Source: an uncultured Roseburia sp.
GTDB lineage: Bacteria; Bacillota; Clostridia; Lachnospirales; Lachnospiraceae
Assembly (NCBI GenBank): GCA_910587865.1
Contig: CAJUNX010000033.1
Span: forward strand, 1 to 45,274
Direction: 5' to 3'
DNA: 45,274 nucleotides
The position numbers and the translations under genes are program-made. Below are positions 1-8,079 of this stretch, in pieces. The notes below the pieces were generated by a model. It made no database searches. It was not told the DNA's origin and saw only the letters and a program-made list of their open reading frames with translations. How positions within the stretch are numbered: the first letter of the stretch is position 1; each line of letters starts with the position of its first letter.

Positions 1-50
1 AAAAACCACAGAAGCACCGCCGCGGGAGTCCATGAGCCTGCAAGAGAAGT

Positions 51-857
51 TTGTCGACCGGCATTATCCCGACCGAGTGCGGGTGCGGCCAAATGATCCA
101 GCTTTTCCAGAAGCTCGGAGCATGGCAGGAAAACGACGCCCACGTCCCGCAGCCCGGCGACGTCATTTTCTACGACTGGGACGACTCCGGCGTCGGCGAC
201 AATACCGGCTGGCCGGATCATGTCGGCATTGTGGAGAGTGTGACCGGCTCCGACATTAAGGTGATCGAGGGCAACATGAGCGACGCGGTGGGCCGCCGTA
301 CCCTGAAAGTGAACGGCCGGTACATCAGAGGCTATGGCGTCCCGGCGTACAAAGGCAGCAGCACGTCCGGCAGCTCCAGCTCCGCAGGAACCGGAACCCC
401 CGCCCCTGCTCCGTCTGCTGGCAGCTCTCTGGCCTTCAAGGTGGGCGACACGGTGCAGTTCACCGGATCCACCCACTACACCAGCGCCAACGCCACCAGC
501 GGCCCGTCCTGCAAAGCAGGCAAGGCCAAAGTGACGGCGATCAGCCCCAACGGAAAGCACCCGTACCACCTGATCGCAGTTAGTGGATCCGGCTCCACCG
601 TTTACGGCTGGGTGGACGCCAGCACGGTGCAGGCAACCGCCGGAGGCGGCGCGATCAGTGTCGGCGACACGGTGCAGTTCGCCGGAGGCCCTCACTACAC
701 CAGCTCCAACGCCGCCAGCTCCAGCAGCAGACCGAAAGCGGGCCCGGCAAAGGTGACGGCGATCAGCAAGGGAGCCAAGCACCCGTACCATGTCGTACAC
801 ACAAACAGGCAGTCCTCAGTCTATGGCTGGGTGGACGCCGACAAAGTAAGCAAATAA
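51..857 (+). CDS. CHAP-type phage endolysin, 5' truncated or broken, with two SH3-like repeats
   Basis: The protein is a phage lysin that would cleave peptidoglycan at the end of the lytic cycle. The visible start lies inside the second half of a CHAP domain: the PGD-(I)-FYDW and PDHVGIVE motifs (about residues 35-65) carry the catalytic His region. Two repeats of about 65 residues follow, each beginning VGDTVQF and ending YGWVDA, which look like SH3-type wall-binding modules. The N-terminal half with the catalytic Cys is missing. Reading upstream in the same frame, a TGA at 33-35 blocks the gene where CHAP relatives usually have a Trp, and only about 30 bases of window precede it. The gene is therefore either a nonsense-broken relic or affected by a contig edge. 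The holin follows 13 nt downstream. The family is clear; its functional state is doubtful. Confidence 0.75.
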   Translation: MSTGIIPTECGCGQMIQLFQKLGAWQENDAHVPQPGDVIFYDWDDSGVGDNTGWPDHVGIVESVTGSDIKVIEGNMSDAVGRRTLKVNGRYIRGYGVPAYKGSSTSGSSSSAGTGTPAPAPSAGSSLAFKVGDTVQFTGSTHYTSANATSGPSCKAGKAKVTAISPNGKHPYHLIAVSGSGSTVYGWVDASTVQATAGGGAISVGDTVQFAGGPHYTSSNAASSSSRPKAGPAKVTAISKGAKHPYHVVHTNRQSSVYGWVDADKVSK

Positions 858-870
858 GGGAGGAAACACC

Positions 871-1431
871 ATGAACGAGACAATGCAGCAAATTGTGAGC
901 GCGTGCGTGCCCGTCCTCTGCCTGCTAATCACGGCGGGCGGGGCCTATGCCGTAGCGCTGCTCCGCAGGGAAACGGCGAGACTCCAGAAGGAGATCGACA
1001 ACGAAACCGCGAACAAATACATGGACATGGCCGTGGACGCGGTAGAGCAGGCGGTGGCGTCTACCGCCCAGACCTTCGTTGACGCCCTGAAAAGCTCCGG
1101 CGGCTTCACCAAAGAGAAGCAGCTCGAAGCCTTCCAAAAATCCAGAGACAAAGCGCTGGAGATCCTCGGCGACACGGCCGTGGCCGCCCTTAATGAGATT
1201 TACGGAGACTTCGACGCATGGATCGACACCAAGATCGAGCAGGTATGCCGCGACCTCAAACGCCCGGACAACGGGGAGGCAGCGACAACAGCAGCCACCA
1301 CGGCAGCGGCTACCGCGGCCAGCGTAGCGACCACGATCGCAGCCACTACGGTGCAGCAGCTCGCTGGCGAAGCTCCGGCCACCGAAAGCACGGTGGAGGT
1401 GGAGATCGAGGAAGGCACCGGCAAGGAATAG
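871..1431 (+). CDS. Phage holin, LL-H-like family
   Basis: This 186-aa protein has one N-terminal membrane segment (about residues 8-30, CVPVLCLLITAGGAYAVALL), then a charged helical region and an Ala/Thr-rich low-complexity tail ending in acidic residues. That layout fits the LLH-type phage holins, which sit next to an endolysin gene and permit its release or activation at the membrane. A GGGAGGA ribosome site lies 8 nt before the ATG. The gene directly follows the endolysin and is followed by a strong terminator, so it is the last gene of the lysis cassette. The Ala/Thr tail is longer than in many relatives and is the least conserved-looking part. Family assignment rests on topology, length and position. 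Confidence 0.75.
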   Translation: MNETMQQIVSACVPVLCLLITAGGAYAVALLRRETARLQKEIDNETANKYMDMAVDAVEQAVASTAQTFVDALKSSGGFTKEKQLEAFQKSRDKALEILGDTAVAALNEIYGDFDAWIDTKIEQVCRDLKRPDNGEAATTAATTAAATAASVATTIAATTVQQLAGEAPATESTVEVEIEEGTGKE

Positions 1432-1482
1432 CGAATAAATGCCCCTGAGAGCCCCGCACGAGCCCTCAGAGCGCACGAAAAG

Positions 1483-1517
1483 AGCCCGGCGGGTAGTTTA
1501 TACCCTCCGGGCTTTTT
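1483..1517 (+). terminator. Rho-independent terminator after the holin
   Basis: A 13-bp stem (AGCCCGGCGGGTA with TACCCTCCGGGCT, one wobble) and a 4-nt loop are followed by TTTTT. It lies about 50 nt after the holin stop and closes the phage lysis cassette. Confidence 0.85.
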
Positions 1518-1618
1518 CTGCGCCTTCTCGGCCTCTATTTTGAGAATTTGAGCACAACGGCCACCACCTTCTCAAAGAAGTGGAGGATCCGTTTCGGTGT
1601 GTTCAAATTCGCGCCTTC
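1518..1618. other. Prophage-to-tRNA junction, probable attachment side
   Basis: This stretch has no gene. It lies between the lysis-cassette terminator and the 3' (CCA) end of the tRNA-Leu gene. Temperate phages commonly integrate at the 3' end of tRNA genes, so this stretch probably holds one attachment junction. The partner end is outside the window, so the core repeat cannot be seen. Confidence 0.35.
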
Positions 1619-1705
1619 TGGTGCAGGAGATGGGACTTGAACCCACACGGTATTGCTACCACAGGCACCTGAAGCCTGCGCGTCTGCCTATTCCACCACT
1701 CCTGC
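1619..1705 (-). tRNA. tRNA-Leu (anticodon CAG)
   Basis: On the minus strand, a 7-bp acceptor stem (GCAGGAG with CTCCTGC), the class II long variable arm typical of Leu, and the T-arm GGTTCAAGTCC are all visible. The anticodon loop TTCAGGT is closed by CAGGC and GCCTG, giving anticodon CAG. The 3' CCA is encoded (1619-1621). The 3' end faces the prophage remnant. Confidence 0.93.
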
Positions 1706-1735
1706 AGATCTCTCACGAAACAGCTGATCACTGAA

Positions 1736-1819
1736 TGCGGAAGATGGGACTTGAACCCACACGATGTAACCATCACAAGATCCTTAGTCTTGCTCGTCTG
1801 CCAGTTCCGACACTTCCGC
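1736..1819 (-). tRNA. tRNA-Leu (anticodon AAG)
   Basis: The acceptor stem is GCGGAAG with CTTCCGC. The anticodon arm is CAAGA-CTAAGGA-TCTTG, giving AAG. It has a long variable arm and the same T-arm as its neighbour. CCA is not encoded. It lies 30 nt upstream of the tRNA-Leu(CAG) gene in the same orientation, and both are likely transcribed from one promoter. Confidence 0.92.
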
Positions 1820-1849
1820 ATAGCAGCCACTCTTCGTGACGACTTAGTT

Positions 1850-1878
1850 AATATAACAAATTCCTCGAATAATGTCAA
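1850..1878 (-). promoter_or_regulatory. Sigma-A promoter of the tRNA-Leu pair
   Basis: TTGACA (1873-1878), a 17-nt spacer and TATATT (1850-1855) on the minus strand place the start about 25 nt before the first tRNA. This is a near-consensus match in the expected position. Confidence 0.8.
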
Positions 1879-1887
1879 GATGTTTTT

Positions 1888-3342
1888 TCATTTCGGAGAA
1901 ACTTTTTTTTCATTATGTCCGGCGTCCGCAGAAATCCTTGTTATTCTGCGGTTTGCTCCGTTTTTCTGCTCCAGCGGATTCCACGTCCCTCTGCGGTACG
2001 TGATAAAAAACAGGACGAACAGCAGCAGATTATGTCCGATCATACAGGCCCAGGCGGAAATCAGTCCGAAGCCGAGCAGCTGCGTGCAGAGAAAGGTTCC
2101 CACGATCCGCACAAGCCACATACCGGTCACATTGTAGAGGAACGGCAGCTTCGTTCTGCCCACGCCCATCAGAAAGCCCTCGATGATGATGGAAAAACCA
2201 TAGAACGGCTCCGAGACCGCCACCATCCGCAGCACCGTCGCTCCCAGCGAAATGACCGTATCGCTGTCTGAAAAAATGCGCATCAGTCCGGGCGCCGCGA
2301 GAAACAGACAGGCGCCGGATCCGATCATCAGCGCAATCTCTAACGGGATGAACATGGCGGCCAGACTTTTCATGCGTCTTTCATCCTTCGCGCCGTACGC
2401 GTTGCCGGCAAGCGTCGCGGCCGCAGTCTGCATGCCGTAGCCGGGGATATAAAATGCGGATTCCACGGTGTTCGCAATCGTGTGCGCCGCCGTCGCCACC
2501 TCGCCGAGCGAATTGATCATGGAGGCAAATGCCACATAGCCGAGGGAGGTTCCGAACCGCTGCATCATATTCGGAAGCGCCACCTGCATACAGGGCCGCA
2601 GAATCTGCATGTCCGGGGAAAACTTCTGTCCGCGCGGAGTGACTGCCGGATGCTTCCACAAGACATGTGTAATACAGACCCCTCCGACGGTAAACGCGAC
2701 CGCACTGGCCGCCGCAGCGCCGATCACGCCGAGTCCGGCTCCCCACACCGGCAGTTCCAGAGAGAAAACGGATACCGAACGCGCCGGGTAAATCAGCAGA
2801 AAATTTAAGACCACATTGATCAGATTCACCGCGAGCCCGATCTTCATCGGCGTCTTCGTATCGCCCGCAGCGCGGAGCACCGTGCCGAAAATGATACTGG
2901 CCGTGCGCGGCAGCATCGGGATGTATAAAACCAGGAAATACCGGGAGGCCAGCTGCTGTATCCCCTCATCCACCTGCATCCACACGGGCACATATCCGCT
3001 CACGGAGACCGTCAGCAGGGTAAAAATCATCCCGACCGCCACCGTCGTCGCAACCGCCTGCGCCGTCGCCCGCTTTGCGTGCTCCGTCTCCCCCGCCCCG
3101 AACGCTTTTGATATATAGGAAAGAAACCCGACTCCCATCGCGGAAATCGTGCTCCCCACCAGCCAGTTTACCGTGCTCGTCGCGCCCACCGCGGCAGTCG
3201 CCTGCGTCCCGAGTGTCCCTACCATCGCCGTGTCAATATACTGTACCGCCGTCTGCATCAGCTGCTCTAACATCGTCGGCCAGGCAAGCGCCCAGATCAC
3301 CGTCAGCATGCCGCGGTCCCTATCCTCCTGATTCCGTTTCAT
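1888..3342 (-). CDS. MATE family multidrug/Na+ antiporter
   Basis: This 484-aa polytopic membrane protein has about twelve hydrophobic segments in two halves. The N-terminal half opens with the typical MATE start (LAWPTMLEQLMQTAVQYID, then MVGTLG and a stretch of small residues). The second half repeats the pattern from about residue 250 (LPNMMQRFGTSLGYVAFASMI). MATE proteins export cationic drugs or metabolites using Na+ or H+ gradients; the substrate cannot be read from sequence. The length is normal for the family. It appears monocistronic: a promoter and a leader hairpin lie upstream (3410-3515), and the tRNA promoter lies just downstream. A role in the adjoining glycan locus is not evident. 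Confidence 0.9.
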   Translation of the reverse strand: MKRNQEDRDRGMLTVIWALAWPTMLEQLMQTAVQYIDTAMVGTLGTQATAAVGATSTVNWLVGSTISAMGVGFLSYISKAFGAGETEHAKRATAQAVATTVAVGMIFTLLTVSVSGYVPVWMQVDEGIQQLASRYFLVLYIPMLPRTASIIFGTVLRAAGDTKTPMKIGLAVNLINVVLNFLLIYPARSVSVFSLELPVWGAGLGVIGAAAASAVAFTVGGVCITHVLWKHPAVTPRGQKFSPDMQILRPCMQVALPNMMQRFGTSLGYVAFASMINSLGEVATAAHTIANTVESAFYIPGYGMQTAAATLAGNAYGAKDERRMKSLAAMFIPLEIALMIGSGACLFLAAPGLMRIFSDSDTVISLGATVLRMVAVSEPFYGFSIIIEGFLMGVGRTKLPFLYNVTGMWLVRIVGTFLCTQLLGFGLISAWACMIGHNLLLFVLFFITYRRGTWNPLEQKNGANRRITRISADAGHNEKKVSPK

Positions 3343-3409
3343 CTCTGTTTTGTTTCCTTCCTGCGGCAGTGTATCCCGCTGTTTTCCCCGTATGACAGGA
3401 TGCCGGGGC

Positions 3410-3471
3410 CAAAAAGATCATGTGCTTTCTGCCTGCGTGATAAACATGACTTTGTGACCCGGCAGACATGA
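3410..3471 (-). terminator. Intrinsic terminator / possible attenuator ahead of the MATE gene
   Basis: On the minus strand, TCATGT-CTGCC (3461-3471) pairs with GGCAG-(AAAGC bulge)-ACATGA (3418-3433), followed by TCTTTTT. It lies 45 nt after the nitrilase gene stop, so it can end that operon. It also lies downstream of the promoter at 3487-3515, so transcripts toward the MATE gene would have to read through it. Confidence 0.6.
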
Positions 3472-3486
3472 GAAAGCCCCGATATC

Positions 3487-3515
3487 ATTATAAAAGAACA
3501 CTGCCGCATTTCCAA
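3487..3515 (-). promoter_or_regulatory. Candidate promoter of the MATE gene
   Basis: TTGGAA (3510-3515), a 17-nt spacer and a perfect TATAAT (3487-3492) on the minus strand start directly after the stop codon of the nitrilase gene. The predicted 5' leader is about 140 nt and contains the hairpin at 3410-3471. Confidence 0.6.
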
Positions 3516-4391
3516 CTACTTTATGGAATTAAAACAGATTTCTTCCCAGGAGCGAAGGTCTGCCGCCTCCTCGAGGATTCCCCCGTAAGCCGCCTGATAC
3601 CTGCATTTTTTCAGATACTCCCGCAGATTTTCCCGCTGTCCCGGCACTGCCATCGTATTGGTGACGACCTCCCGCGCGAGATCCGCCTCCACGACCAGAT
3701 GCGACGGGGCAGAAAACAGCCGGTGCAGCACCTCCCCGGTCGGCGAGACGAGCCCGCTGTAGGCGACATCCAAACGATCGTCGATCTGACAGGACGCGAT
3801 ATGAAGACAGTTGTCGATCGCCCGGGCACGCAGCTTTATCTCCCACTGCGGCAGCAGCGTGTCCCCGTACAGCGGATACAAAATCAGTTCCGCACCCTGG
3901 TTGCCTAAAATCCGGGCGGACTCGGGAAAATAATTGTCAAAACAGATCATGATACCCACCCTGCCGAAATCCAGGTCGAACACCGGAAAATCCTCCCCGT
4001 GCGAAAGCCCCGCCGCAAGTTCGCTTCGTGTGAGATTCACTTTATGAAATCTCCCGACCTCCTCCCCTGCCCGATCAAGAATATAAGAGCTGTTACAGAC
4101 AGTCCCCTCCGGCGTGACCTCGTAATCCCACGGGACGAGATACGCGTGATATTCCCGCGCAAGCGCCCCGCAGCGCTCCTTCCACGCGTCATATTTTTCC
4201 CTCAGCTCCGCAGGACGGCGGATGATGCTCCGGTCGGGCACATGCTGGTATGCCTCCGGAAAAAAGACAAGCTCCGCCCCCTCCTCATAGCAGCGCCTCG
4301 CCATATCCTCCAAAATATCCAGACGCCTGCCGTATGGATCTTCCTCCCTCTGCTTTACCTGTATCAGACCGATTTTTACCATTCTTCCCAT
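3516..4391 (-). CDS. Carbon-nitrogen hydrolase (nitrilase superfamily)
   Basis: This 291-aa cytoplasmic enzyme belongs to the superfamily that hydrolyses amide or nitrile C-N bonds. All three catalytic residues are visible in order: Glu in LVFFPEAY (about residue 46), Lys in GRFHKVNL (about 120), and Cys in MICFDNYFPE (about 155). The product resembles the aliphatic amidase / N-carbamoyl amidase branch, but the substrate cannot be set. A GGAGGT ribosome site lies 6 nt before the ATG. It follows the DUF2264 gene by 27 nt on the same strand and closes that short operon. In this setting it may remove an amide from a glycan-derived compound, which is inference only. Confidence 0.85.
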   Translation of the reverse strand: MGRMVKIGLIQVKQREEDPYGRRLDILEDMARRCYEEGAELVFFPEAYQHVPDRSIIRRPAELREKYDAWKERCGALAREYHAYLVPWDYEVTPEGTVCNSSYILDRAGEEVGRFHKVNLTRSELAAGLSHGEDFPVFDLDFGRVGIMICFDNYFPESARILGNQGAELILYPLYGDTLLPQWEIKLRARAIDNCLHIASCQIDDRLDVAYSGLVSPTGEVLHRLFSAPSHLVVEADLAREVVTNTMAVPGQRENLREYLKKCRYQAAYGGILEEAADLRSWEEICFNSIK

Positions 4392-4418
4392 GTTATACCT
4401 CCTCTGTGCAAAGGAATC

Positions 4419-5804
4419 TCATCCGTTCCTTCCCGCCGTCACATCCACATTTCTTTGGATCTCCCCGTATGTTACGGAAATGACGTTCCCGTTCCATGTG
4501 ATGACAGGCGCGTTTTCCGGCATCATCCCGTCCGTGACATAATATACGGTCACCGCGGACACATATTCTCCGGCCGGCAGATCCCCCGTCTCATAACACG
4601 GACAGATCGACCGCGGCGCGAGCAGATGCATGCCCGGATGCGCGGCCTTACTGCTCTTTTTTATCGCCGGACGGATCGGTTCTTCGCCCGTAAGCCTTCT
4701 GAATTCCGCGTCGATCGCGCTAATCTGCGCTCCATAGCAAATCACCCCGTCCTCCGCGGTAAACCCGTCGTCCCGCAGACCGATCGAAAAGCCTCCCTCT
4801 GTGACGCGGTAGCTCTGGCTTAAACAGAGTCTGTGAATCCGCACATGATATCCGTCCGCCAGCGGCAGAAGCCAGGTCGTAATTCGGGTCTCTGGATCAT
4901 TGGAAAAAGGGATCTGCCCGGAGATCAGAAGCTCCTTTGAAGTAGCTATCGTTTCGATGGCCTGCCGGTGCGACGTCATCCGACCGTCCGGCGTGCCAAG
5001 CGAAATCATATTTTCCACGGAAACCATATCGCGTGTCGAGATGCTGTAGCCGGATCTCGAATTGTAGGCAAATTTACTGTAATATCCGGCCATATCGTTA
5101 AACCGCCTGTCAAAATACTGCTCCTGGTAATAGTGAACGGAATTGTTAAACAGTGTGATCCCGTTGCGCCGGTTCCCCTCAAGCACCACGCCGATGCCGT
5201 CCGCAGGACACTGCACAAGAAAATTTCCCCGCTCGACTGGCAGATCCTCCTCCCCGCTCTGCCACAGCGGACTGTTTTCTTTATTTAATAGGGCGAGAAA
5301 TCCCTGCGTATAGCAGTAAGCGGAACCGTCCGACGTATAATTTTCCACAAAGGGCAGCGCCTCGTAGAGATATCCCGGCGGAAGAACACCGTCCGCGGTC
5401 GGAATGCTGTTGTCAAAAAAATAGCTGATATTTCTTAAAATCACCCGCTTCGCCAGGCCGTAACGGATCCGGCAGCCCGCCGCTGCGGCCAGTCCGTAGG
5501 CGCCCACTGCCGCAAAGCGGTAGCTGACGGATCGCCCGTAGGCGCACATGCCGCCGTCACGGTCAAAATAATGGAAGAAAAATGCAAGAAATTCCTCCGT
5601 CCTGCGGCGATAGCGCTCACGGCGTTCCCGGTCATCCGGGCGGTCTCCTTTGCTGATTAAGATCCACAGCATGGGATAGGAAAAACCTGCATGGTCAATC
5701 CGGGTCGGCACCTCGCCGCTGTGATAGCGGCGGGCTGCTTTTTCAAGAAGCGGAAGATAGAGGGCAAAAGCCCGGTCAAACAGATCCTGTCTTGTGCGAA
5801 GCAT
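4419..5804 (-). CDS. DUF2264 family protein, probable glycan-degradation enzyme
   Basis: This 461-aa protein has the family hallmark FDRDGGMCAYGRSVSYRFA (about residues 95-115) followed by an alpha-helical toroid. The C-terminal third is beta-rich, as in heparinase/uronyl hydrolase-like folds. Members of DUF2264 are often found in loci for rhamnogalacturonan or other uronate-containing plant polymers; their chemistry is not established. There is no signal peptide, so it acts in the cytoplasm. The start at 5804 is chosen because an AAAGGACGG ribosome site precedes it; longer in-frame openings upstream lack one. It sits between the isomerase gene (46 nt upstream) and the nitrilase gene (27 nt downstream), in one operon. 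Confidence 0.8.
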   Translation of the reverse strand: MLRTRQDLFDRAFALYLPLLEKAARRYHSGEVPTRIDHAGFSYPMLWILISKGDRPDDRERRERYRRRTEEFLAFFFHYFDRDGGMCAYGRSVSYRFAAVGAYGLAAAAGCRIRYGLAKRVILRNISYFFDNSIPTADGVLPPGYLYEALPFVENYTSDGSAYCYTQGFLALLNKENSPLWQSGEEDLPVERGNFLVQCPADGIGVVLEGNRRNGITLFNNSVHYYQEQYFDRRFNDMAGYYSKFAYNSRSGYSISTRDMVSVENMISLGTPDGRMTSHRQAIETIATSKELLISGQIPFSNDPETRITTWLLPLADGYHVRIHRLCLSQSYRVTEGGFSIGLRDDGFTAEDGVICYGAQISAIDAEFRRLTGEEPIRPAIKKSSKAAHPGMHLLAPRSICPCYETGDLPAGEYVSAVTVYYVTDGMMPENAPVITWNGNVISVTYGEIQRNVDVTAGRNG

Positions 5805-5850
5805 GTCACACCGTCCTTTCTTTATGAAATCAAACTTTAATTTTATCTCA

Positions 5851-6975
5851 TCATCCGTCCGTGAAGCTGTCGATCGGGAAGCATTCTTCCGTCTGTCTGG
5901 GCGGATGGCAGATGAGCACATCGCATCCGCAGAGCCGCACCGGGGTATTGCACGGAATAAAATACTTCTCGCCCCGGGTCAGCGGAACCCCGCGCACTTC
6001 ACCGGCCGCACTGCCCGCGGAACAGACAGCACCCGCATTCCCTGCCGGATTCCACGCCGTCCCCCAGCCGTCCGAAAAACTTCCGTCGGAAAGAGAGATC
6101 AGCGTAACAAAGGTATCCTGGCAGATCACGGCGTTCCCCTGAATGCGTGTGAGCGCAAAGCAGGCGGTGTCGTCATAGGTGACCAGCTCCGTCCGGATGC
6201 AGCCGGACGTTTGGACCGCGGGATGCGATAAAAAGTAACGGTTCTGAATCCGGGTGCGGGTGCGCGGGGTATAGTCAAAGCATTCCAGCATCGCTTCCTC
6301 GCCGATGCCGTAATGGATCTGCTGCGGCGTCAGCCGTTCCCCCGCCGCCGTCGTCGTCTCCGCACGCAGGGTGTAATCGGACGGCTGCTGAAGCTCTAAG
6401 AGAAAACAGCCTGCTCCGATCGCGTGGGGCATGCCGCCCGGCACGAGAATCGTATCTCCCTTCTGCACCTCAAACGCGTGCATGGCATGGAGCATCCCGG
6501 CAATATCCTGCCGCCGAAAAAGATCACGCCAAATCTCCCTTGTCACCCATTCCCGAAATCCCAGGTATATGAACGGCTTTCCGTTCGGATTCTCCCGCGT
6601 GTTTAAAATGTGCCAGCACTCGGTCTTACCGCAGCGACTGCCGAAGAACCGGCCGGCGCATTCATCGTCGGGATGCACCTGAATCCCTAAGCGCTCGCCG
6701 CTGTCCAGCAGCTTCACCAGCATGCCGGGGCTTTTCCTCCCCTTCCCGAAGTCGGAAGTCCGGATCACATCTGTGATCAGACATCCTCCCTCCGTGCGGG
6801 TGATTCCTTCTTGTTCTATGTAGATTTTATTTTTTGCCTCCGTGAAAGAAGAGACCCAGTCCTCGGGGGTAAAACCGTCCTGCGGGTGTTCGTTTCCCAG
6901 AAATTCATCCAGCAGGAGGCCGCCGCGGTAGGTGCGGTTCACACGGGTTTCCAGTTCTCTGATCGGCTGTCTCAA
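5851..6975 (-). CDS. Class I mannose-6-phosphate isomerase-like protein
   Basis: This 374-aa cupin-fold enzyme is of the type that interconverts mannose 6-phosphate and fructose 6-phosphate. Metal ligands typical of the class are present: Gln and His in GIQVHPDDE (about 95-103), Glu in CGKTECWH (about 116), and His in PGGMPHAIGAG (about 200). The C-terminal lobe carries a Gly/Ala-rich insertion (NPAGNAGAVCSAGSAAGE, about residues 305-325) that is not part of the usual fold. The start is TTG, preceded by AAAGGAAAAG. It is the first gene of a three-gene run with DUF2264 and the nitrilase, suggesting a sugar isomerisation step within glycan use. Substrate specificity is uncertain, since relatives act on several aldoses. 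Confidence 0.8.
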   Translation of the reverse strand: MRQPIRELETRVNRTYRGGLLLDEFLGNEHPQDGFTPEDWVSSFTEAKNKIYIEQEGITRTEGGCLITDVIRTSDFGKGRKSPGMLVKLLDSGERLGIQVHPDDECAGRFFGSRCGKTECWHILNTRENPNGKPFIYLGFREWVTREIWRDLFRRQDIAGMLHAMHAFEVQKGDTILVPGGMPHAIGAGCFLLELQQPSDYTLRAETTTAAGERLTPQQIHYGIGEEAMLECFDYTPRTRTRIQNRYFLSHPAVQTSGCIRTELVTYDDTACFALTRIQGNAVICQDTFVTLISLSDGSFSDGWGTAWNPAGNAGAVCSAGSAAGEVRGVPLTRGEKYFIPCNTPVRLCGCDVLICHPPRQTEECFPIDSFTDG

Positions 6976-7037
6976 GCTTCTTTTCCTTTCTTTTCTGCGG
7001 TGTGCTTCCCTACGGCGCTACGTATACCGAAAGAGGT

Positions 7038-7562
7038 TCACGTTAATTGTTTCACAGCCGCTTCCTGCGGTGCAACGACAAGCGCGATTCTGCGGCCGCC
7101 GTCCGCCTCGTACTCTGTCTTCTGTTCCTCCCCCGTATAGTTAAAGGCAAACAAGACCATCCCCTGCGCCCCCTTACACAGCTTTAACTTCACGGCAGGA
7201 TTTGTCCCTCTTCCCCTCACGCCCAGTCTCCCGAGCAGTGATTCTGCAAAAGCCGCCTGCACCGGATCTTTTGTAAGAGCATACCCGTACCACAGAAACG
7301 TATTGATCATGATGACGCATCCCCCTTCACTGCTTTCCTTCATGGTGGAATTTCTGTCATTCATTTCCATCGATGCAGGATTTCTGTCATCTACATTCCG
7401 GACAGATATGTGTGATCCGTCTCCTTGTGCAGATGCCGACGGCAGATTTCCACGCGCCACAACGGCCGGGTATCCGTCCTCAAACCTGGCCAGCGCCTCC
7501 CCGTCCGTGACTGCCATAAGCTCCCTGCCATAAAACCCCTTCACGTCGATCAGAGACCCCTC
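7038..7562 (-). pseudogene. Remnant of a GH42-type beta-galactosidase (C-terminal end only)
   Basis: About 175 codons remain open, beginning right after an in-frame TGA. The opening stretch (GFYGRELMAVTDG..ARFEDGYPAV) matches the trimerisation domain of GH42 beta-galactosidases, and the closing stretch (GMVLFAFNYTGEEQKTEYEA) matches their small C-terminal beta domain. Some 450-500 N-terminal residues with the whole catalytic barrel are missing. The first possible start (GTG at 7544) is not preceded by a ribosome site. The remnant is joined to a permease fragment at about 7563-7573 in a different frame, so it is a deletion relic and not an active enzyme. Confidence 0.75.
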
Positions 7563-7572
7563 TCAGATCGTC

Positions 7573-7917
7573 GATAAACGCCACCGCGATATAGGAGATA
7601 AAGGTCGGCAGAATCATCATGCTCTGAAAATATTTCGCCGCACGCTTAAAAACCATCTCGTTGATGCCGATGGCAATCGCAATATTTCCGATCGTCCCTG
7701 TGACCGTGAAGATCAGATAATAGCCGATCGTGTTGCGCGTCAGCCGCCAGGCCGTATCTCCCACCTTAAAGAGGTAGCCGAAGTTGGCAAATCCGTTCCA
7801 CGGACTTTTAAACAGTCCGTCCGTAAAATTAAACTTTTTAAACGCAACCACCAGCCCGGCAATCGGCACATAGTTGAACACAATCAACAGGAACGTTTCG
7901 GGGAGAACGCCTCTCAA
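7573..7917 (-). pseudogene. Internal fragment of an LplB/YteP-type sugar ABC permease
   Basis: About 115 codons match the first third of polysaccharide ABC permeases of the LplB type: IVFNYVPIAGLVVAFKKFN, then SPWNGF.NFGYLF, then RNTIGYYLI, ending at ILPTFISYIAVAF. The usual N-terminal 20 residues are absent, with a TAA at 7924-7926 in frame before the first usable TTG. The C-terminal two thirds, including the EAA loop, are missing. Downstream of about 7573 the frame runs into the GH42 remnant. Both ends are lost, so this is dead sequence from a second transporter that once stood here. Confidence 0.75.
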
Positions 7918-7980
7918 TGGTAATTAATGTGCATTTCCTGTAATTTTTAGGAAAGATTTATGATTTGTCCGACGAAATGT

Positions 7981-8019
7981 CAAAAAGAAAGCGGATCTCC
8001 CGTTTTCGGTAAGATCCGC
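7981..8019 (-). terminator. Terminator of the transporter/glycosidase operon
   Basis: On the minus strand, GCGGATCT (8012-8019) pairs with AGATCCGC (7991-7998) around a 13-nt loop, followed by TTTCTTTTT. It lies about 60 nt beyond the stop of the GH63-like gene and closes the operon. The rest of 7918-8079 shows no gene. Confidence 0.85.
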
Positions 8020-8079
8020 CTGATTTATCGCATCCTGTCTGACAGACAGAAGCCATTTTCTTTTTCTCTGTAATTTCCC

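Noticed and set aside
925..1476. Open frames opposite the holin gene
   Set aside because: They are high-GC shadows of the Ala/Thr-rich holin; the plus-strand gene has the ribosome site, membrane helix and operon position.
1603..2137. Open frames across the tRNA genes
   Set aside because: They read through two complete tRNA-Leu genes and their promoter; the peptides have no protein-like features.
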